From Maea johnstoni (Eukaryota; Annelida; Polychaeta; Spionida; Magelonidae): DNA of 64,000 nucleotides. The notes beneath the pieces were generated by a model. That model searched no databases, was not told where the DNA came from, and saw only the letters and a program-made list of their open reading frames with translations. The position numbers and the translations under genes were made by a program. Below, piece by piece: positions 47,504-58,562 of the stretch (position 1 is its first letter; each line of letters starts with the position of its first letter). Location of the stretch: the NCBI GenBank assembly GCA_963942565.1, contig OZ012687.1, positions 72,001-136,000 of the forward strand, in the 5' to 3' direction.

Positions 47504-49420
47504 TTATTTTATGTTCTCACTGCAAGTGCCAACCTCATACCCTTCAGGGGCAATGGCTTTGCAGATGGCCTCAACTCGGATGGGGTTCATGCGAACGATG
47601 GAGGTCAATCTTCTTCTGGTTCCTGCTGACTTGACGCTTATTGAGTGAGAAATGAGACCAATTATTCGCTCCTGGTTTCGTGGCTGAGTGACAAAAACTG
47701 CTGCACCGGATAGCCCCTTGGATGCGGGACAGGGCGTCAACAGAACCTTGTTCCCGAGCGCAGACCTAGCTGTGGAAGTGTCACATGACAGGTGACGCAT
47801 GCTTGGTAGTTGGTCACGTGGGTAACCCACGTAATTCAGATCACCAGAGCTTTGCGACAGAGTGTAGGAATCTGACAGTTTCATGTAGCGCCGATTGCTG
47901 GGTACTGCTGACGTTAGTTTGACGATTGCATAATCATATGCGGCGCGCATTTTTTTCAAAGGATTGTTCTTCTTGAGCCACCCAGCAGCGACATGAATAT
48001 TCTGAACGTACATAGTCCTAAAGAAAATTGTGTCTGGCACTTCGATTTTAAGCATTTGAACACCCCTTTTGAAATTGGTGCCATCATGGACGCAGTGGGC
48101 AGCGGTGAGAACATGTCGTGGTGAGACCAGTGCGCCTGTGCAGCCACAACTCAAACGGGCAACGTTCAGGAAAGGGTATGTTCTAGTCTGTGACTCGGGT
48201 ATCAATACATTCAATCTTAGGCTTCTGGAAAAATTGGGTTGTCTCGGCCTATTGTTTCCCTTCTTGTGAGCGCTGTTCCAGACCTTAGTGAGTGCACGCA
48301 CAGTGGAGAGCAAGTTGCCACGTTGGCCACGTGGGGTGGTCTGAGGTGAAGCTTTTGCAGGACTCTTGGCAGGCACTCCCGGAAGGTGCTGCTTTATGTG
48401 TGTAAGATAGATCACACCCTGTTGACCATTTCGTTTCCCCAGTTGTCGCGACTCTTCATCCTCAATCATTTTCAACATCATCCAGAACGGCACCCGTCGG
48501 CGTCGAACGGGTGCAGACCCGGGTGTTTGGGCACCAGGTTCCTGTACCCTTTCCACCTGGATTTGTTCCCATGCTGCTTGTAGCTCACCCAGCTGTGACA
48601 GAAAACTCCCATATTCAGAACGTTTAACATTCTCACCATTCTCGTAAGTTCCCGTTCTTTTCATTAAATAATTATCGTCATCATCAATCATTTTCATCAT
48701 CATCCACAGTGGTACACGTCTGCCTCCAGGCGATAAAGGAAAGGAAAGCCCTGATGGACCAAACTTTTTAAGAAAATTAGAAAGTTCACTTACGAAAGTT
48801 AGTTTGTCTCGACTACTGGTGGACCTTTTATAAAGGCTCTCATCCCCCATCAGCATCTCCATCATGAGGCCGTACCATGGGGGTCGCCTGTTTAGTTTGA
48901 AGTGTTGATGTTTGACGCGTCTTTTAGTGAAGCTTTCCACGGCGTCCTGTGGACCATCCACTCCTTGCCCAATAGCGCCTGTTTCATTGGTTATATCCAC
49001 ACAATGCTTGCTTTCTCCAACTGATGCAGATGAACTTCCAGCTATTGGTTGCCTTGTTGCTTGCTTATTCCCCGACATAACCTCAATATCGTTACCTTTC
49101 ATTTTGCTTGACTGTGAGTTACATTCAATACTTGCTGCCAGACCATCATCACCGACGTAATCTCCACCGTCACTGTCGACATCTCTGCTATTGACACTAC
49201 GAAGGGCAGCCAGCACTCTTTCCAGCCGATCCATAATGTTCATGTTGTTTGCTTCGGGTAGGAAGTTCATGTTCAAGATAAGGCCATCTGTATTGTCTGT
49301 ATACCCAGGCACTGTGACAAGTGCAGTGTTGCTAGGAACGCCTTGCCCACTGCAATGAACATAGTCAACCAGGTAAACCGCAAGAGCAACTGCCAGCCAG
49401 ACACCTCTCTGGACACTCAT
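47504..49420 (-). CDS. Secreted PRSS23/35-like serine protease with an N-terminal peptide-precursor region
   Basis: The frame runs from 49483 (659 codons), but the likely start is Met22 (49420): it begins a signal peptide (SVQRGVWLAVALAVYLVDYV) and lies 22 bp after an acceptor, AAATCGTTTCAG, which makes the first 21 codons non-coding. Numbering from 49483: signal peptide 22-45; acidic spacer to about 185 with NET at 166; three dibasic-bounded 18-mers at 201-218, 257-274 and 331-348 (the last followed by G-K-R); a basic linker; trypsin-fold domain about 441-650. Catalytic triad visible: H463 (LTAAHC), D517 (YDYAIVKL), S592 (GLSGAA). Leu replaces the Asp usually before the catalytic Ser; PRSS23/35 also lack that Asp. 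A secreted protein of the secretory pathway; substrate unknown. A single coding exon fits PRSS23. The peptide region is not part of PRSS23 as I know it. Confidence 0.9.
   Translation of the reverse strand: MSVQRGVWLAVALAVYLVDYVHCSGQGVPSNTALVTVPGYTDNTDGLILNMNFLPEANNMNIMDRLERVLAALRSVNSRDVDSDGGDYVGDDGLAASIECNSQSSKMKGNDIEVMSGNKQATRQPIAGSSSASVGESKHCVDITNETGAIGQGVDGPQDAVESFTKRRVKHQHFKLNRRPPWYGLMMEMLMGDESLYKRSTSSRDKLTFVSELSNFLKKFGPSGLSFPLSPGGRRVPLWMMMKMIDDDDNYLMKRTGTYENGENVKRSEYGSFLSQLGELQAAWEQIQVERVQEPGAQTPGSAPVRRRRVPFWMMLKMIEDEESRQLGKRNGQQGVIYLTHIKQHLPGVPAKSPAKASPQTTPRGQRGNLLSTVRALTKVWNSAHKKGNNRPRQPNFSRSLRLNVLIPESQTRTYPFLNVARLSCGCTGALVSPRHVLTAAHCVHDGTNFKRGVQMLKIEVPDTIFFRTMYVQNIHVAAGWLKKNNPLKKMRAAYDYAIVKLTSAVPSNRRYMKLSDSYTLSQSSGDLNYVGYPRDQLPSMRHLSCDTSTARSALGNKVLLTPCPASKGLSGAAVFVTQPRNQERIIGLISHSISVKSAGTRRRLTSIVRMNPIRVEAICKAIAPEGYEVGTCSENIK
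48431..48889 (-). other. Three peptide repeats with dibasic processing sites
   Basis: Repeat 1 (48824-48889): RR, PPWYGLMMEMLMGDESLY, KR. Repeat 2 (48656-48721): RR, VPLWMMMKMIDDDDNYLM, KR. Repeat 3 (48431-48505): RRRR, VPFWMMLKMIEDEESRQL, then G-K-R. The shared pattern is xPxW/Y-x-MM-x-K/E-M-I/L followed by an acidic run. Arg-Arg and Lys-Arg are the sites cut by prohormone convertases, and Gly before Lys-Arg is the substrate of C-terminal amidation. Spacers between them carry a similar amphipathic phrase (FVSELSNFLKKFG, YGSFLSQLGELQAAW). That these are released peptides is inference. Confidence 0.7.
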
Positions 49421-49449
49421 CTTGAAGATGGCCAGGCCAGATCTGAAAC

Positions 49450-51085
49450 GATTTAGAGATGTGCAAGTCTTATATATCCACAATGTAATAGCATTTCGTT
49501 CACGTCATAATGCATGTAGTAATTAGAGACATTAGTGTATAATGAGAAAATTGCCACTACTAATAAAGGAGACCAACACCTAATTCCCCTATTGACGTGC
49601 CAACTGCCAATAAAGACGACTCTCCAGGCTACCAATGTCTCAGTGGGCACTCTAAGTAGCGGCCAAGGTAATCAACTTGCATAGTTTTATCAGGTTACAC
49701 AGGAACTGGAGTGGATCTTTAATACATCATTAAATACACACATCAACATCCGCTCCTTGAAGTGAATGAGAGAAATCCTAGATTCTGAGGCAGGCAAGTC
49801 AGGAGCAGGTAGCCTTAGGGAAGTAATATGTAACTTAATTGACTGTTTCGCCTACATGATCACCATGACAATTGTATCCTTCTATCGTCATTTCAACCTC
49901 ATGAAAATTCCTACTAAATGATTACAATTACTTGTAAACATGATAAAAGAGAATGTGTTATTATGCAGTTTACTAGAACATTATTCAAAATGCTATGTTT
50001 TATAACTTGGCTTTTGTACTTTGATGATGCAAAAGGCTTATTTGAAATGTATACGGATATTATTCACGTTGCATACATGTTTCAGCATCGGAACATCATG
50101 CTTGCATTTACCCTTAGTTAAGCAAGCTCAAATGCCCTCTAAAGATGAATTGTTAACACTTTACAATTAGTAGAAAAGGTAAGTAAGTCTCGATAGAAAA
50201 AATGGTTTCATATCAGTGGTTATTGTTTAGAATTGGCTTGGATTAATTCCATTTTCTTTCTTAGAAACTGCATTTAGAAACATTTAATTTCTGATTTCAT
50301 GTTTCTTTCTCAGGAGACTAACCAAGGGGGTAGAAGTGTATCTCCAGGCACGGGATCCTAGACTCCCTCTGGATCCGCATACTAAGAGGGCGGGCAGGCC
50401 TGATCACTCACCCATATGACAGACTTTCCACAGCCTAAACCACTATATTATCAACGTTATCCAATGGCGTAGGCATTAACAAAGTACGCCCTTCGTACCT
50501 CAGGGTACAGTTGTCCATGCCTGAGACATGGTTATTATAGGTATTTGTATATAGGATACTAGTATAGTGTTGATCTAACGGGTTATTATAATTTGAGCTG
50601 GTTCACGCAGCTCCTTCCCTCACTGTGTACCTGGCGTGTGTGTTTTTTGCATGCCACCTGCAGCTGGATTTATCATCATTATTAACTACCGGTAATTACG
50701 GTAACTTTATCATTGAATCCCATAGAAGAATTTTTTATTATTTATTTGAATTTTTTGAGTTGATGCCTAACCCCTTAAAGTCCTGTCGCAACATTAAGAA
50801 TTACTTTCAACTGTTTCAAGCCTATATTAAAACTTCTGCTCTGTATATTTCTGTCTCCTTTCCTTTTCTTTTTTCTTTGGATTTTTGGTATTGCTTTGCA
50901 TGATCGTTTACATTCTATGATATCCCTTTTTGTATTGTATACATCTCTGTATCCTATGAATTTATTTTTTCTCACTTTGTTTGAGCACTCCATTTTCTTT
51001 TTTTTTAAATTATATTTCCCTCCATCTCCTTCTTGTGTATATTTACTTTTTTATTGAAATTCTGGCAAAATCCACTGCCTAAGCA
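49450..51085. other. Upstream of the protease gene; weak exon candidate only
   Basis: The 5' exon(s) and promoter of the minus-strand protease should lie here or beyond but are not identifiable. On the plus strand 50315-50419, after an acceptor-like TTTCTTTCTCAG, reads RLTKGVEVYLQARDPRLPLD then PHTKRAGRPDHSPI and stop; it might be a terminal exon, low confidence. Confidence 0.3.
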
Positions 51086-51088
51086 GAA

Positions 51089-51190
51089 ATCACTGGCAAC
51101 TTTCTCACATGCCTAAGCTAGAATTAGAATCACGGCAGTGGTGAGAGACAGCGAGCAGTCAGTGACAATCACGTACGGCCCAGTGCACAG
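51089..51190 (-). mobile_element. tRNA-derived SINE, copy 2
   Basis: It shares CACTGGCAACTTTCTCACAT and GGTGAGAGACAGCGAGCAGT with copy 1. The B box region (reverse complement of AGAATTAGAATCACGG) is decayed. Confidence 0.65.
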
Positions 51191-51635
51191 TGTACACACA
51201 TTGTGTTGCCAAGTGTGCCTTACCTGTCTGCTGTGTAATCAGTGCTGCACTTCAAAAATGGTGTATCCATTGGCTACAAGCAGGGTATATCAGTGTATCC
51301 CCTAATGTGGCCTATACCACAGGTCATGTGGCGAGTCCAATTTATATTTCACTAAGACGTCTGTGACTTTTTAGAGTTATGGAGGGAGGGGGAAAAAATG
51401 GAGGGTGGGGAAAAAGAAATACTGTGAATTGATTAGAAGCTGATTCTCGCTCTCTTTTATTGTAATTCTTTCTCTCTTTGACTCACCAATTATCCTCTCA
51501 TCTTCCACTTGATGTTCATTTTGAAAATCCCTTTCTTAAAAATACTGTTTAATTTAGGTATACCTTGACTAAATCTCCTACGCATCCGTGAATATGACTT
51601 CAAATTCGTGCTGTGCACGGGGGCCTGCTAGTTTA

Positions 51636-51890
51636 GATAAATAAAGTGCATATGAAACCAGCTGGTCTTAACTGGCTGGCTGCTGTGAATAACCCATAAG
51701 GTTTGTTCTGCACATGTTACAGTGCAGCTTTCTCTGTAATGTAAACAGTGCGAGAGCACTCATTGGTATTTGTCTTCTAGTGATGTCACACTAATGCCAG
51801 ATCGGAAACCCCTGGCATAGCCAGGCCTTCACTATAGCACATAAATTAATTGGACTCTCGCTACATCCATTCTTTTATTTATCTCAGATC
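51636..51890 (+). mobile_element. Dispersed ~250-bp repeat, copy B
   Basis: Aligns with the reverse complement of 25671-25912. Shared TTTCTCTGTAATGTAAAC and CTAGTGATGTCACA. Followed by the GCAAGTG/CACTTGCC-rich stretch at 51945-52060 that recalls the 38.9/42.8-kb repeat family. Confidence 0.7.
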
Positions 51891-52573
51891 TAAGGAAGAA
51901 CACAGGGATTGCTGATTACATTAATCAGGCACCTACATAGTTAGGCTACTTGCCTGCTTGCCCCGGCAAGTGAATTTTTGAAAAAAAGGCTTTTCAGGCA
52001 AGCATAATCGAAAATGTACTTGCCCAAATGGGCAAGTCGATTTTCTGAGCAGTCTACACATATTTTTATAGAAAACGGCACAACACCTAGAATTATGGAA
52101 ACAATGTAACACAGTTAAAAAGAAAATGGTTGTCAAATAATTAAATTTATGATAAATAATGCATGCCATTTTAGTATATGTTATAACTTTTTTTGGCAAC
52201 CCAAAAAATATGTCATTTAAAACTACTACTCCGGCATGGCAAGTTAGTTCTGAAACTTATGTCAGTGCCTGTTATCTTGAAAATGTTCTTCAGATTTACA
52301 TTTAACTCATAAATAAGAGTCAAATTTGAAAAATAAAGGAATGTTACCTTTCAGGTGATTATTGGGTAATATATTGCTTTGATAACAAATAGTCAAATAG
52401 TGCTTTGTTATCAAGTTGGTGTTATATATGTCAGATATATAAATATGTTCTTTCTCACTAGAACCTTCTGATGTAGTTGGGCTGATGCCCAAACATTGTG
52501 AAGTACAGATTATTTCGAATTGAATTACCCAACTCTATTACTAATCTTTAATATAGTTATATACTTATTTCAG

Positions 52574-52683
52574 TTACATGTGCCAATCCCATCATAGTTC
52601 ATGGTCTATAATAGGTGGCCCATCAGCCAACACCACAGGGCAGACCACAAGTATCATCTGGCAGCATGATGTGAACGTACAGG
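52574..52683 (+). other. Weak exon candidate
   Basis: Between TACTTATTTCAG and GGTAAAT one frame is open: YMCQSHHSSWSIIGGPSANT then TGQTTSIIWQHDVNVQ. About 36 codons, no family recognised, no partner exon. May be chance. Confidence 0.2.
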
Positions 52684-52705
52684 GTAAATTTAACAAATTT
52701 TATTC

Positions 52706-52866
52706 TTATTTTAGGGATTAAGATCCACTGCTGTGCATTGGTGCAGATTTATAGCCGCTACGCAGGTGTTTGTTGCCGCCAAGGCCAAATTCTTGCAACA
52801 AACAACTTTGGCAAGGCTATAAATCTGCACCAATACTCAGTGGTGGGTCTTAATTGCTAAAATAGG
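52706..52866. mobile_element. Hairpin MITE-like element
   Basis: The left arm (ATTAAGATCCACTGCTGTGC, TTGGTGCAGATTTATAGCC) pairs with the right arm (GGCTATAAATCTGCACCAA, TCAGTGGTGGGTCTTAAT) over about 50 bp around a ~60-bp loop that has its own TTGTTG/CAACAA pairing. Non-coding. Confidence 0.75.
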
Positions 52867-53165
52867 GGGTTTGATTGATAAAGAAAATTATCATACAACT
52901 CTGTTATAAAAATGGCACAAAAATATTATTTTTTTTGGCACTGAGCCTGGATTTGGTTCCAGCTCAGATAGTTGCTATGGCACTGCTCCGGGACTACTTT
53001 AATGCCTTATTGTAACGAGACTTGTTATGCAAACAATATCTATGTCAAGGATGCGCCTTTTTCATAAATTGGCCATCTAGACCTACTTATTTCAGAATGA
53101 GGCTTCTTTTTAGAAAATCATCACACTTCTCATAGGGGTGATACCTAACCCTAAACCTGTCTTGC

Positions 53166-53427
53166 ATCACTTGTAATGTGAGATCTTGCGAGATTCTAAC
53201 GGCCGAAACTGTCTTGTATAAAGTGTTCTGTTTATAATGTGAGATCTTGCGAGATTTTAACAGACGAGACTGTCTTGTAGAAAGCGTTCTGTGTATAATG
53301 TGAGATCTCTTGAGATTCTAACAGCCAAGACTGTCTTGTAGAAAGCGTTCTGTGAATCATGTCAGATCTTGCGAGATTCTAACAGGCAAGACTGTCTTGT
53401 ATAAAGTGTTCTGTGTATAATGTGAGT
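53166..53427. repeat. 61-bp tandem repeat, ~4.3 copies
   Basis: Unit carries AATGTGAGATCTTGCGAGAT, TCTAACAGGCAAGACTGTCT and TGTATAAAGTGTTCTGTGTAT. Confidence 0.9.
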
Positions 53428-53429
53428 AA

Positions 53430-54180
53430 GCCAGAGCTGCAGATCCTTCCTATTTAAGTGTTCGAGGCTTGACCTACAGGACATGTCTACAAATACAACA
53501 CATAGGTCAGAACATCGTTCAAATCTTAACAATGGTCAATGTAAACCATAACCCTGTGCTCCTTAAATGCAATATCCCTAAGTGGGGTGCATGCCATTGC
53601 GCAGACCACTTTATTCTTTTATTGATAATGCCATAATATTGGCATTAAATATAAAGTAACTCCCACGCATTGTGTACGCATACAATATACCCCATGATCT
53701 TTTTATGATGATCCTAACTTGGTAATTGATGGGGAGATACGTTAGGACCTTTCCCCCAGGGTTCATTTCGCGTAGTACAACCTGTCCCCACGACTCAAAG
53801 AGAGGTGTGTGATGAAATGCACAGAAGGATGGCCTGAAAGTCTGTTAGATGAAAGTTAATATGAATAATGCCGAATTTGATTGAAACGTTGACTGCACAA
53901 AGGAGAAGTTTATGGAATTAAGGTTGATTCTAAGAAGATTTTAAAGAACTAATTGTTACATCGAATGGACATTGTTGGTAGTCAAATGTCTAATATGTGT
54001 TTGATATAGTCGCACATGCTTTTTATTGAACGCCAGAGAATGATTTGGTATGACGTCAAGTATAGAATTGGATAAAGATAAGATTGAATCTGCTCACATA
54101 AATTCCATAATTGACACAATGACATCATTAAAGAAAATAAGCAAAAACAGAGTAAGGTAAGGTCAATTAGCTTAAAGGAC
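53430..54180. other. Intergenic, nothing recognised
   Basis: No supported gene or named repeat. Confidence 0.4.
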
Positions 54181-55888
54181 CAGGGGCGGATCCAGAGATT
54201 TCTTAAGGGGGGGGGGGGGGGGGCAGGCTGGGTGGGGATCTAGCAATGTCAAACTCGGAAATCAATCTTCAAGAATATTCACAAATTGCATGCGACGTGG
54301 GTGGAGTCTAGCAAATCTGTCAATATAGCTTCAATATCCAACTCCATGCTCTAATGTATAAGTCCATTTAGCCGATCTTGTGCCATAGTAGTACGGAGGA
54401 ATGTCTCGAGACGTCGTAAAGCACTGATGCTTCTTTCACATTCACAGCTTGTGACTCCCACCGTGCAGAGGATTTGTAGAATGCAACAAATATTAGGGAA
54501 AAAGACCTTGTCCGTAACCAAGAGTGTGCTGGCAGGTGTGGATGGTGTATCAGTCTCATGTTCCCAACGTGTTATCCACACAAGAAACTCTGCATCTGCT
54601 GTTTCAGGAGAGGGGATGTCTTCTTGGTACACTTCACAGAAATGATGGAATGAGTTGAGAATTTCCTGCCTCGGCCTCTCCCGCATCACAGCTGGAATTA
54701 CTACCATTCCATCTATAATATTTTGTTGCTGTTGCCCAAAGCACTCATCCATAGCACTAATGAACCCATCCAGTACAGGAATCGTCAAATTCCTTCGGAA
54801 ATAGTCAACACAGTTCTCTGCAGGTACATTAGCTCGGTGCCTCTGCCTCCCATGAACACAGGGCATAGCAGGATCGACATTAATAGATGCTGCAAGGGCA
54901 CAGGCCCGTTCATATAGTCCCATGTGAAAATCCACCACATCCTCCCGCAGCTGTCTCAGAGTCTGGGACACATGCTTTGTATGATCCATTGCCTTGATTA
55001 TGTCCATGGTCCGAGCCTGTAGACTCACACTAAGGGGCTGCACATAAGACATTATCTCCTTAGTGGTTTGAAGTACAATTATGAATTCAAACTTGGTAAT
55101 TCGCGCCTGCAACGCTGTAGCATCAGTAACCGTGGCTGGATTCCAATCATTTCTATTGTGCATAATGTCCTCCAGTGATGTAACTACAGATTCTAAAAGC
55201 TCAACAAAAACATTCAGAGCATCATGGCGCTGTTTCCAGCGAGTCTTACACATTTCTTTTAGCTTTGACTTCTTTGAGTCTCGCTGGACCGATTGATCAA
55301 TGGTATCTTCAAGGTTCTTCTGACGCTTTGGAGAGAAGTTGAAGAATCGTGTGACCTGATCTGCTGCATCCATCATGTTTCTAACACTAGGCAGGTCCAA
55401 GCCTTTGACAACAGCAAGATTCAATTTGTGTGAGTGACAATGTGTATATATTGCCAGATCATTCCTCTCTTGTATTCTAGCAGCCACTCCTTGCCTTCTT
55501 CCTGCCATATTTGCAGCCCCATCATACGTTTGTCCTCTACAGTTCTCCAGAGGGAGGTTCCAAGACTGCAAGCTTTGCAATATCATATCACAGAGAGATT
55601 CACCAGTTGTGGCAAAAGAGTGCTGTAGGCTCCTGGGAAGTTGGGTATGTCATGTTTTGGCTGATTTTCCTGTAAGGTACATCCCTGGGATGAAATGTTT
55701 TCGGCCAATCATGTCCCTTGTCACCCTGAAATTCCCTGCTATTGATAATATCTTTCATATTTTTCTTTTGTTGCCAGAAATAAAGGGGGGGGGGGCCAGG
55801 CCCCATGATTTTTTAACAAGGGGGGGGGGGGGGGGCAGTGCCCCCTCGCCCCCCCCCCCCCCCCCCCCCCCCCCTGGATCCGCCTATG
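54181..55888 (-). mobile_element. hAT transposon, internally shortened
   Basis: The ends are CAGGGGCGGATCCAG (left) and CTGGATCCGCCTATG (right), the GGCGGATCC termini common in hAT elements. Homopolymer G/C tracts lie just inside both ends (about 54208-54223 and 55787-55874). The interior holds the C-terminal ~430 codons of a transposase and nothing of its N-terminal DNA-binding part, so the 1.7-kb element has lost its 5' half. A matching 8-bp target duplication is not evident (left TAAAGGAC, right GGACTTAA). Confidence 0.8.
54351..55586 (-). pseudogene. hAT transposase (DUF4371/ZMYM1-like), N-terminally truncated
   Basis: 411 codons from the first Met; the frame is open about 20 codons further upstream to a TGA near 55650 (RSLQHSFATTGESLCD precedes MILQSL). 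The catalytic-region motif GQTYDGAANMAGRRQGVAAR holds an active-site Asp, followed by THCHSHKLNLAVV. The C-terminus, VTSCECERSISALRRLETFL then RTTMAQDRLNGLIH, is the hAT dimerisation domain. The family normally has 600-800 residues with an N-terminal TTF or BED zinc finger; that part is absent here, so no active enzyme is expected. It might still bind a full-length partner through the dimerisation domain. Confidence 0.85.
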
Positions 55889-57072
55889 GGACTTAAAAAA
55901 TGAATCAGCAACGAAGCTTCTATAAGAATAATAGTTTGCCAATGTGGAGTGTTAACATCCACAAAATAACATATAATCAAATATATTCAGAGGCGAGATG
56001 TTGAACAAATTTTTCCTTCAAATATTTTCAGAAAAGAATACTCGGATAAAAAGAAAAATGTTGCATGTATTACTGGGACGGCTTTGGGGACTACATGCTT
56101 GAATTGGTTATCTCATCTCTTCAATAGTCATTCTTATGTTGTCAGGAAGGCTTTTGGTGCTATATGCTTGAATGGGTTATCTCATCTCGTACTTATGCTG
56201 TTGGGAAGGCTTTCGGTGCTACATGCCTCAATGTGGGTTAGCTCATCTCATCCACAGTGGTTCTTTTGGGCAGGGACTGTGGTAGGGAGAACTAACTTAT
56301 ATATTTTAGATTCCAGTTCTGATCACTCTTACATTAGATGGATTGGCCCATAGCCAAGTGGTATAATTCCTCTCACACTGACTGCACAACAAAGCTTGCT
56401 GGTAAATGTAAACCCTATTGTCAACGAGGATATTACACATCATACCCGTGTCTAGTATTATCTAACATTGCTGATTATATGTCTTTTTTCTGATCGTGTA
56501 CGCTGTTTGACACAATTGTTAAATCCTTAGGTGACGCACTCTGCTCCTTACGTAATCTCAAATCACACATTTTCTGCATTGCGATGATAGGAAATCAGGT
56601 TATGATAAAATATAATGTAGTTATGATGTACATATACTTGCATTCTGTGCTGATACGGTACTAGAATCAGCATTTCAAACTGGCCAGTTACGATTTAGCC
56701 TTAAAATAGCCGGAAAAAGTGGCGGTAAACAAATTTCATATTTTACACTGTAAGAAGGATCCGTAAAGATTCAACTAGTTTGGAGTTTTATTGATCTGAA
56801 ATGATTAACCTTTGTATATTAATCCCATATTATCAGGTAACATCTAACCATAGGCAGGGAAAATTCTCCCATTACATAAAAGTAATGGTCTACCTGCACT
56901 GTTATTGATGTCGAAAATGTTAACCCTGTACGCATATGTCAGGGTTAGAATGTACCCAAACTGAGTGCAGCTCAGTTCAATAAAATTAGGGTTTACATAT
57001 AAGCTTTACAGTGTGTATGTGATATTATAAGACAGTCCCTCTCACTCTCAGTTCGTACGTACTTAAGTGAGA

Positions 57073-57074
<2 letters not shown>
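55889..57074. other. Intergenic; ~70-bp diverged triplicate at 56075-56245
   Basis: GAAGGCTTTYGGTGCTACATG, CTTGAATGGGTTATCTCATC and related text occur three times in direct order. The rest shows nothing recognisable. A phrase at about 56680 (CCAGTTACGATTTAGCC, GGAAAAAGTGGC) resembles one in the foldback loop. Confidence 0.5.

Positions 57075-57131
<57 letters not shown>
57075..57131. repeat. (AT)n microsatellite
   Basis: About 28 AT units. Confidence 0.95.
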
Positions 57132-57137
<6 letters not shown>

Positions 57138-57257
57138 ATGTACATATTCACAACCTTATGTACACTCTCTATGATGGGTTTGAGATCACAGGTTCAATGT
57201 AATAAATCTATAAATATTGTGGAGACCACTAATTGGTTTATTATCTGATTTCCCATG

Positions 57258-57835
<578 letters not shown>

Positions 57836-58425
57836 TCCAATACATATATACTGAGTACATTGAGTGTCAAATTCCATTAGGAACTTAATATTTCCTTTTA
57901 TGTCATATTCATTGTTGTCATTTCAAAATGCACTCGTGACATATGCGTGGGAAATTAATCAGAAGCCGATGCCAAAAGTATTATCAATCTATAGCATTAT
58001 GAAATATCTCCAAATCGTGTCAGGTGTGAAATTAGTGTGGTTCTAGGCATTGTTGTATACATAAAAGGCATGACTCACCTAAAATCAGTTTACAAATTAC
58101 AAAGTCACGAAATCAAAAGGCATGAAATTTGGTCAAATAAATGCAATTTTGCTCCTATATATAATCTTTAACACTTGATTGCATTGATGACTAAGGTGAC
58201 AATGCTTATGAAATATAACATTAGTTTTGATTCTCACATTCTGCGATAGATCTCCCAATATCTCTTTTGGGATGATCATGTACTTATCTTATTTTTATCC
58301 ATATTTGCTTATATATATTATGCTCTCTTGGTGTTCAGAATTTCAATTTTCGTCTGTTTTCTGCCATGTCGTGGCAAGGTGATCGTAACTAGCCAATTGA
58401 AAGTAGTGGAGGAAACCAGCGTACC
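57836..58425. other. Intergenic, nothing recognised
   Basis: No supported feature. Confidence 0.4.
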
Positions 58426-58562
58426 CAGTGAAAATCACCACCTAACCAATCACTGGCAACTTTCTCAAATGCTACGCCCAGGATTCTAACCCTGGGCAGT
58501 GGTGAGAGACACTTAGCAGTCATTGGCAACGCCTTAGACAGTTTTATCAGGGCAGGCCCAGA
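58426..58562 (-). mobile_element. tRNA-derived SINE, copy 3
   Basis: CACTGGCAACTTTCTCAAAT, a B-box relic (reverse complement of GGATTCTAACCC) and GGTGAGAGACACTTAGCAGT are shared with copies 1 and 2. More 3' text is kept here (CCAATCACTGGCAAC upstream to about 58370). Confidence 0.7.

Noticed and set aside
49421-49483. Upstream Met as start of the protease (21 extra residues)
   Set aside because: An acceptor-like site lies between it and Met22, and the signal peptide begins at Met22.
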